Under the pieces are notes generated by a model. It had not been told where the DNA came from and did not search any database. It saw only the letters and a list, made by a program, of their open reading frames with translations. A DNA stretch of 64,000 bases from Rhodovulum sp. MB263 (GTDB lineage: Bacteria; Pseudomonadota; Alphaproteobacteria; Rhodobacterales; Rhodobacteraceae), in contig NZ_CP020384.1 of the NCBI RefSeq assembly GCF_002073975.1, positions 2,046,001-2,110,000 on the forward strand, written 5' to 3'. A program made the translations under genes and the position numbers. This document shows, in pieces, positions 58,893 through 64,000 of the stretch (its first letter is position 1; every line of letters begins with the position of its first letter).

Positions 58893-60416
58893 TCACTTGC
58901 GCCAGAACTCGGGATTGAAGAGCGCGATGATGGCCAGGGTCTCGAGACGGCCCAGCACCATCGCCGCGGCCAGCACCAGTTTCGAGGCCTCGCCAAGCGC
59001 GGCATACGAGAGCGGCGGGTCGGTCGCGGCCGCCGCCAGCGGTCCGGTCGTGGTCAGCGCGGCGACGGTCAGCACCATCGAGGCCTCGAAATCGAGCCCC
59101 AGAAGCCCCAGCGCCACCATGACCACCGCCACCGACAGCGCAAAGAGCATGAAGAAGACGAAGGCGATCTGCGCGCCCTGACGGCGGATGCGGCGGGCAA
59201 AGGCGCCCGCGCCGCCGACCGAGGAGGGATGCACGAGCTTTTCCATCTCGCGGATGCCGTGCTTGTAGAGCGCGTAGATCCGGAGCAGCTTGACGCCCCC
59301 GGCGGTGGTCGCGACCCCGCCGCCGAAGACCGCGAGCCCGACGAGAATCAGCCCCGGCGTCGCCAGCCCCGACCATTGCCTTGCATCGATCCATTCGACC
59401 GAGGCGAATCCGGTCGTGGTGAGATAGGAGGTCACCGTGAAGAGCGCGCCCCAGAGCGCGCGCAGCGCGGCCAGGCCGTTTTCCTCGGCCGCGACCTCAT
59501 AGGCGCCGACCCAGTGCCGGGCAAACAGGAAGACGGTCACCACCCAGGTGATGCCGATGCCCATCCGCAATTCGAGATCGGCCTTCAGCCTGCGCCAGCT
59601 TTCGGGGCGGAAATCGAACATGAACATCTGCCGCGAGATCGCGAACAGCATGAAGACCCACAGCATGATCTCGCCGGGGACGCCGCTCTGGCCCCCCGCG
59701 ACCCCGCCGACCGGCGAAATCCCCGAGGTCGAAAGCACCGACATCGCATGGCAGGCCGCGACCAGCGGCCCCTCGCCCGCCACCACCATCAGCACCCAGA
59801 GGCTGCCGGTCAGCCCGATATAGACCGGGGCAAGCTGACGGGCGAAGCGCAAGAGCCGTTCGCGCGGATCGTGGGCGGGACTGACCTCGCCGCGTTCGGA
59901 ACCGATACGGCCCGCGATGCTGCCGGTTCCGGCCGTGACCTCGAAGCCGCCCAGATTCATCGGTGCGAGAATCGCGATCGCCGTGACCCAGACGAAAAAG
60001 CCGCCCATCCATCCGACCGTCGCCCGCCAGAGATGCACCCCCGGAGAAAGCCGTTCGGGGCTGTCGAACAGAGTGGCGCCGGTCGTGGTCAGACAGGAGA
60101 CCATCTCGAAATAGGCATTGAGAAAGCTCGTGTCTCCGACCGCCTCCGAGACCGGCACCGCCAGCATCAGGGGCAGCAGGGTGTAGACGCCCAGCATCGC
60201 CAGCAGGTGGCTCCGGGCCTGGTTATGCACCGGCCGGTTGATGGTCGACAGCCCGATCAGCACCGCCAGAACGAAGAAGAGCAGGCCGGAATTGAAGAAG
60301 GCGCGCGCCGTCGTCCAGTCGCGCTCGGCCAGCGCAAGCACGACCGGCGGAAACATCGCCAGCGCCCCGATCCCCATCAGGATCACCAGGAAGGGAAGAT
60401 CTGCCAGACGGCGCAT
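58893..60416 (-). CDS. trkH: Trk potassium uptake system membrane protein TrkH
   Basis: 507-aa multi-pass K+ channel-like transporter. Four pore loops with selectivity-filter Gly residues are visible, for example SCLTTTGATLFDSPE, SVLSTSGISPVGGV, SYLTTTGFASVEW and LTTTGPLAAAATDP. Works with TrkA, encoded 3 bp upstream on the same strand. The start is the ATG at 60416. Confidence 0.96.
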   Translation of the reverse strand: MRRLADLPFLVILMGIGALAMFPPVVLALAERDWTTARAFFNSGLLFFVLAVLIGLSTINRPVHNQARSHLLAMLGVYTLLPLMLAVPVSEAVGDTSFLNAYFEMVSCLTTTGATLFDSPERLSPGVHLWRATVGWMGGFFVWVTAIAILAPMNLGGFEVTAGTGSIAGRIGSERGEVSPAHDPRERLLRFARQLAPVYIGLTGSLWVLMVVAGEGPLVAACHAMSVLSTSGISPVGGVAGGQSGVPGEIMLWVFMLFAISRQMFMFDFRPESWRRLKADLELRMGIGITWVVTVFLFARHWVGAYEVAAEENGLAALRALWGALFTVTSYLTTTGFASVEWIDARQWSGLATPGLILVGLAVFGGGVATTAGGVKLLRIYALYKHGIREMEKLVHPSSVGGAGAFARRIRRQGAQIAFVFFMLFALSVAVVMVALGLLGLDFEASMVLTVAALTTTGPLAAAATDPPLSYAALGEASKLVLAAAMVLGRLETLAIIALFNPEFWRK

Positions 60417-60419
60417 GGC

Positions 60420-61796
60420 TCAGAAGAAGTCGATGGATACCTGCAGCAGGCGCTCCACCTCGGGGACGTCGGCGCTGAGGGCGAAGATCACCACCATGTC
60501 GCCTTCCTCGATCCGGGTATCGCCGCGCGGCAGGATCACCTCGCCCGATTTCATCACCGCGCCGACCAGCGCGCCCTCCGGAAAATCGATATCCTGAACC
60601 CGCTTGCCGGCCATGGGCGAGGTCGACAGCACCTGCGCCTCCAACACCTCGGCCTCGGCATCGCCGATCGAATAGACGCCCCGCACCCGGCCGTGGCGGA
60701 CATGGCGCAGGATCGAACTGACGGTGGTGGCGCGCGGGTTGATATAGGCGTCGACCTCGAGCGCGCCCATCAGCGACACGAGCGAGGGATCGTTGACCAG
60801 ACAGATCGCCATCGGACAGCCCGCCATCTTGGCGCGCACGGCGGCCAGGAGGTTGGTCTTGTCATCATCGGTCACCGCCAGCACGGCATCGGCGCGCTCG
60901 ATATTGGCCTCGGCCAGCAGGTTGATGTCGAGCCCGTCGCCGTTCAGCACGATGGTGCGTTCCAGCGCGTCGGCCGCCACCTCGGCCCGGCGACGATCCA
61001 TCTCGATCACCTTGGCGCGGATCCGGTCGGCATGGGCCTCCAGCGCCTTGGCCACCGCCAGCCCGACATTGCCGCCGCCGATGATGACCACGCGCTCCTG
61101 CTTCTTGGTCGACTTGCCGAAGATCTCCAGCGTGCGGTTCAGGTCCTCGACATGGGCGAAGACATAGATCTGGTCCTCGGGAAACAGCTGGTCGCCCGGT
61201 TCGGGCGCGAAAAGCGTGCCCTCGCGGCGCACCCCCACCACCAGCGCCCGCAGCGTCGAGAACAGGTCGGTGAGCTGGCGCAGCGGCGTGCGCAGCACCG
61301 GGCAATCCTCTTCGAGCGTGATCCCCAGAAGCTGCGCCTTCCCCTGCAGGAAGCTCTCGGTATCGAAGGCGGCGGGCGCGGCCAGACGCTGCAGCGCGGC
61401 CTCGGCGACCTCGCGCTCGGGGCTGATCACCACGTCGATCGGCATGTGGTCGCGGCGGTAGAGGTCGGAATAGATCGCCGTCAGGTAGGATTGCGCCCGA
61501 AGACGCGCGATCTTGCGCGGCACGGCAAAGATCGAATGCGCCACCTGGCAGGTCACCATGTTGACCTCGTCGGACTGGGTCGCGGCGATGATCATGTCGG
61601 CATCGCGCGCGCCCGCGCGCTCCAGAACGTCAGGATAGGAGGCATGGCCCGCGATCCCCTGCACGTCCAGCGCCTCGGTGGCGCGCCGGATCAGATCGGC
61701 GTTCATGTCGACGATGGTGACGTCGTTCTTCTCGCCCGAGAGATGGCGGGCAATCTGCCAGCCGACCTGGCCTGCACCGCAGATGATGACCTTCAT
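60420..61796 (-). CDS. trkA: Trk potassium uptake regulatory protein TrkA
   Basis: Cytosolic NAD(H)-binding regulator that gates TrkH. 458 aa with two RCK halves: Rossmann motifs VIICGAGQVGWQIARHL at residue 3 and VVIIGGGNVGLAVAKAL at about 235, each followed by a TrkA-C domain (about 140-220 and 370-455). I chose ATG 61794-61796 (MKVIICGAG), the standard start. Lies 58 bp after ntrX and 3 bp before trkH. Confidence 0.97.
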   Translation of the reverse strand: MKVIICGAGQVGWQIARHLSGEKNDVTIVDMNADLIRRATEALDVQGIAGHASYPDVLERAGARDADMIIAATQSDEVNMVTCQVAHSIFAVPRKIARLRAQSYLTAIYSDLYRRDHMPIDVVISPEREVAEAALQRLAAPAAFDTESFLQGKAQLLGITLEEDCPVLRTPLRQLTDLFSTLRALVVGVRREGTLFAPEPGDQLFPEDQIYVFAHVEDLNRTLEIFGKSTKKQERVVIIGGGNVGLAVAKALEAHADRIRAKVIEMDRRRAEVAADALERTIVLNGDGLDINLLAEANIERADAVLAVTDDDKTNLLAAVRAKMAGCPMAICLVNDPSLVSLMGALEVDAYINPRATTVSSILRHVRHGRVRGVYSIGDAEAEVLEAQVLSTSPMAGKRVQDIDFPEGALVGAVMKSGEVILPRGDTRIEEGDMVVIFALSADVPEVERLLQVSIDFF

Positions 61797-61854
61797 GCGC
61801 CCCGTATCCGTCAGGGAAAACTGCCCCAATCCTTCGCAGAAGCGGCATGGAGGG

Positions 61855-63276
61855 TCAATCGGCGGCGGTCCGCTGTTCCTCCTCCTCCTCGACATGGGCG
61901 ACCCGACCGCCCGCCCGCGCCGTCGTCACAACGCCGAGCGACTTGAGCTTGCGGTGCAGCGCCGAGCGCTCCATGCCGACGAAATTGGCGGTCCGCGAGA
62001 TGTTGCCGCCGAAGCGGTTGATCTGGGTCAGCAGGTATTCGCGCTCGAACAGCTCGCGCGCCTCGCGCAGCGGCAGCGTGGCCAGCGCGCCCGCCAGCAC
62101 AATCCGCCCCTCCTCGGACGGGCCCTCGGCCTGCATCGGCAGTTCGGTCGCAAGGATCGGATCGGTGCCCTCGCCAAGGATCAGCACCCGCTCGATCACG
62201 TTCTTGAGCTGGCGCACATTGCCGGGCCAGGACATGGTCTGCAACAGCGCCTCGGCCTCCTCGCCAAGCGCCCGAAGCGGCAATCCCTGTGTCTTGTTGA
62301 ACCCGGCGATGAAATGGCGCGCCAGCTCGGGAATATCCTCGCGCCGCTCGTCGAGCGCCGGCACGTCGATCGGCACCACGTTCAGCCGGTGATAGAGCTC
62401 CTCGCGGAAGGTGCCGGCCTGGATCTCCTCGGTCAGATCGCGGGTGGTCGAGGAAATCACGCGGATATCGACCCGCACCTTGTCCGTGCCGCCCGCGCGC
62501 TGGAACTGCTGATCGACCAGAACCCGCAGGATCTTCGACTGGGTCCCGAGCGGCATATCGGCCACTTCATCGAAGTAAAGAACCCCGCCATGCGCCTGTT
62601 CCAGAAGGCCTTTTTCCACACCGCGCGTCGGGCTCTCGCGGCCGAACAGCACTTCTTCCATGCGCTCGGGCTCGATCGAGGCGGAATTGACCACGACGAA
62701 GGGACCCGAGGCGCGGCCGGAATTGGCATGGATGTAACGCGCGGCGACCTCCTTGCCGCAGCCCGACGGGCCTTTCAGCATCACCCGTCCATTCGAGCGT
62801 GTGACCTTCTCGAGATTGGATTTCAACAGCTTGAAGGCCGGACTGGACCCGATCATCTCGAATTGCGTCACATCCTTGCGGCGCAGTTCCTGATTCTCGC
62901 GCCGGAGCCGCGAGGCCTCCATCGCTCTGCGAATGACGACCAGCAACTGATCGATATTGAAGGGTTTTTCGATGAAATCATAGGCGCCCTGCTTGATCGC
63001 CGCGACCGCGATCTCGATATTTCCATGCCCCGAGATGATGACGATCGGAATATCGGGATTGTCGCGCTTGACCCTCGACAGGATGTCGATCCCGTCCATG
63101 GTGCTGTCCTTGAGCCAGATATCGAGCACCATCAGCGCTGGTGCGGCCGCGTTGATCTCGGCCATGCAGGCATCGGAATTGGCCGCCAGCCGCGTCGTGT
63201 AGCCTTCGTCCTGCAGAATATCCGAGACCAGTTCCCGGATGTCGCGCTCGTCGTCGACGATGAGGATGTCGCCCAT
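61855..63276 (-). CDS. ntrX: response regulator NtrX lacking the GAFTGA motif
   Basis: 473 aa. Receiver with phospho-acceptor Asp52 (LMVLDIWLKD), AAA+ domain (about 145-385) with Walker A GPSGCGKE (about 166) and Walker B GGVLYFDEVADMP, and a C-terminal Fis-type helix-turn-helix (NISRTANFVGMERSALHRKL). The sigma-54 contact loop is altered: after VLFGR comes ESPTRGVEKGLLEQAHGG, with no GAFTGA and about five residues fewer than usual. It therefore probably does not open sigma-54 promoters. Follows ntrY by 3 bp; controls nitrogen or redox/envelope responses in relatives. Confidence 0.95.
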   Translation of the reverse strand: MGDILIVDDERDIRELVSDILQDEGYTTRLAANSDACMAEINAAAPALMVLDIWLKDSTMDGIDILSRVKRDNPDIPIVIISGHGNIEIAVAAIKQGAYDFIEKPFNIDQLLVVIRRAMEASRLRRENQELRRKDVTQFEMIGSSPAFKLLKSNLEKVTRSNGRVMLKGPSGCGKEVAARYIHANSGRASGPFVVVNSASIEPERMEEVLFGRESPTRGVEKGLLEQAHGGVLYFDEVADMPLGTQSKILRVLVDQQFQRAGGTDKVRVDIRVISSTTRDLTEEIQAGTFREELYHRLNVVPIDVPALDERREDIPELARHFIAGFNKTQGLPLRALGEEAEALLQTMSWPGNVRQLKNVIERVLILGEGTDPILATELPMQAEGPSEEGRIVLAGALATLPLREARELFEREYLLTQINRFGGNISRTANFVGMERSALHRKLKSLGVVTTARAGGRVAHVEEEEEQRTAAD

Positions 63277-63279
63277 GTC

Positions 63280-64000
63280 CTACTCCCCGGTTCCCGCGGT
63301 TGCGGATGTCGTGTCGGTAAGCGCGGGGTCCGCCGCGCGCGGCGCCGGGGCCTTCACAGGACCGACCGGCAACGTGATTTCAGCCAGGGCGCCGCAATGG
63401 GCGCCTTCGGCGAAGGGCTCTGCATCGCGCAGATCGAGCCGTCCGCCATGTTCCTCGATGATCTTCTTGACGATGGGAAGGCCAAGCCCGGTACCGTGAT
63501 CGCGGGTGGTGACATAAGGCTCGAACAGCCGCGAACGGTCCTGCGGAAGGCCGACGCCATTATCTGCGATCAGGATTACCGCATTGCCATCCTCGACCGA
63601 GAAGCTCACCCGGATCTCGGGGGCATATCCCTCTGGCTCTCCCTTTTCCCGAAGACTTTCAATCGCTTCGCCCGCGTTCTTGATGATGTTCGTCAGGGCC
63701 TGGGCGATCATCGTCGCGTCGAGCTCGGCAGGGACAGGTTCCGGCGGAATGTCGGCCGCGAAGGCGACCCCCGGCTGACCTGCTTCCTGCAGCATCACCG
63801 CATCGCGCAGAAGCGCCGTCAGATCGACCGGCTTGCGGTCGGGTTCGGGCATCCGGGCGAATTTGGAAAATTCGTCAACAATCCGGCGCAAGTCATTGGT
63901 CTGACGCACGATCACGTCGGTCATCTGGTCCAGCGCCTCGGCCTGATCGCCGACCGCGCCGCGGAACTTGCGCTTGATCCGTTCGGCCGAGAGCTGGATC
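63280..64000 (-). CDS. ntrY: sensor histidine kinase NtrY, C-terminal part (5' end outside window)
   Basis: Partial gene whose frame continues beyond the right edge. The visible 240 residues hold the end of the dimerisation region (IQLSAERIKRKF, RRIVDEFSKFARMP) and the HATPase domain: N box ALTNIIKNAGEAIE, G1 ILIADNGVGLP, G2 TTRDHGTGLGLPIVKKI. The C-terminal tail is Ala/Pro rich. The sensory and membrane domains and the phospho-His lie outside. Partner kinase of NtrX, 3 bp upstream of it. Confidence 0.95.
   Translation of the reverse strand, partial: IQLSAERIKRKFRGAVGDQAEALDQMTDVIVRQTNDLRRIVDEFSKFARMPEPDRKPVDLTALLRDAVMLQEAGQPGVAFAADIPPEPVPAELDATMIAQALTNIIKNAGEAIESLREKGEPEGYAPEIRVSFSVEDGNAVILIADNGVGLPQDRSRLFEPYVTTRDHGTGLGLPIVKKIIEEHGGRLDLRDAEPFAEGAHCGALAEITLPVGPVKAPAPRAADPALTDTTSATAGTGE

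Noticed and set aside
58581-61946. 1121-codon plus-strand frame over hfq, trkH and trkA
   Set aside because: It is antisense to three well-supported genes; the His/Arg/Asp-rich product is an antisense artefact.

Overview
The window reads as chromosomal DNA of a GC-rich alphaproteobacterium of the Rhodobacterales/Rhodobacteraceae type. The main reasons are a Rhodobacter-like ferredoxin-NADP reductase, a sciP-ctrA tandem, the ntrY-ntrX-trkA-trkH-hfq-hflX order, LpxI in place of LpxH in the lipid A cluster, and single-copy housekeeping genes with strong G/C preference at third positions. I recognise the family-level context but do not assign a genus. There are no rRNA genes, no tRNA that I could find, no CRISPR array and no prophage. 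The only clear mobile DNA is one decayed IS630-type element near 56.2-57.2 kb.

Layout. 0-7 kb: fpr (+), then a leftward group of a 51-residue membrane mini-protein, recG and ligA (which overlap by 4 bp), then ctrA and its inhibitor gene sciP. 7-9 kb: mnmA and a secreted DUF2059 protein (+). 9-21.2 kb: a long leftward envelope-biogenesis run, in transcription order pyrH-frr-uppS-cdsA-dxr-rseP-bamA-ompH/skp-fabZ-lpxA-lpxI-lpxB. It joins nucleotide supply, ribosome recycling, isoprenoid and phospholipid synthesis, site-2 proteolysis, outer-membrane protein assembly and lipid A synthesis. 21.2-29.7 kb: miaA, an AraC-type regulator and a four-gene peptide-type ABC importer (+). The importer is preceded by three evenly spaced palindromes. 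30-31 kb: rplM-rpsI (-).

31-45 kb: a mixed accessory and metabolic stretch. It holds a choice-of-anchor A protein with a VPLPA-type sorting tail, speD and speE separated by an unexplained 1 kb, divergent DUF6456/DUF6477 genes, a non-pyrrolysine MttB-family methyltransferase, a secreted delta-class carbonic anhydrase, guaA, a small monooxygenase-fold protein, a DMT permease, a FadL-like porin, a P-loop protein and a secreted cysteine-containing protein. 45-54 kb: metA (acetyl type), an alpha/beta hydrolase, ppk2, a Pot-type ABC importer without its binding protein, a beta-hydroxyacid dehydrogenase and a penicillin-acylase-family hydrolase. 54.4-57.2 kb: a long non-coding stretch, a lysozyme-like secreted protein and the IS630 remnant. 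57.2-64 kb: hflX, hfq, trkH, trkA, ntrX and the 3' part of ntrY, all leftward.

Most of the window is ordinary housekeeping DNA and I do not see a self-evident new multi-gene system. The signals I would look at first are: (1) three perfect 17-bp palindromes at exactly 30-bp spacing, the third with compensatory changes, just upstream of the peptide ABC operon; (2) an NtrX whose GAFTGA loop is missing; (3) a (CT)12 tract upstream of bamA; (4) paired palindromes between the DUF6456/DUF6477 genes; and (5) the anchor-protein, delta-carbonic-anhydrase and MttB genes as accessory functions.
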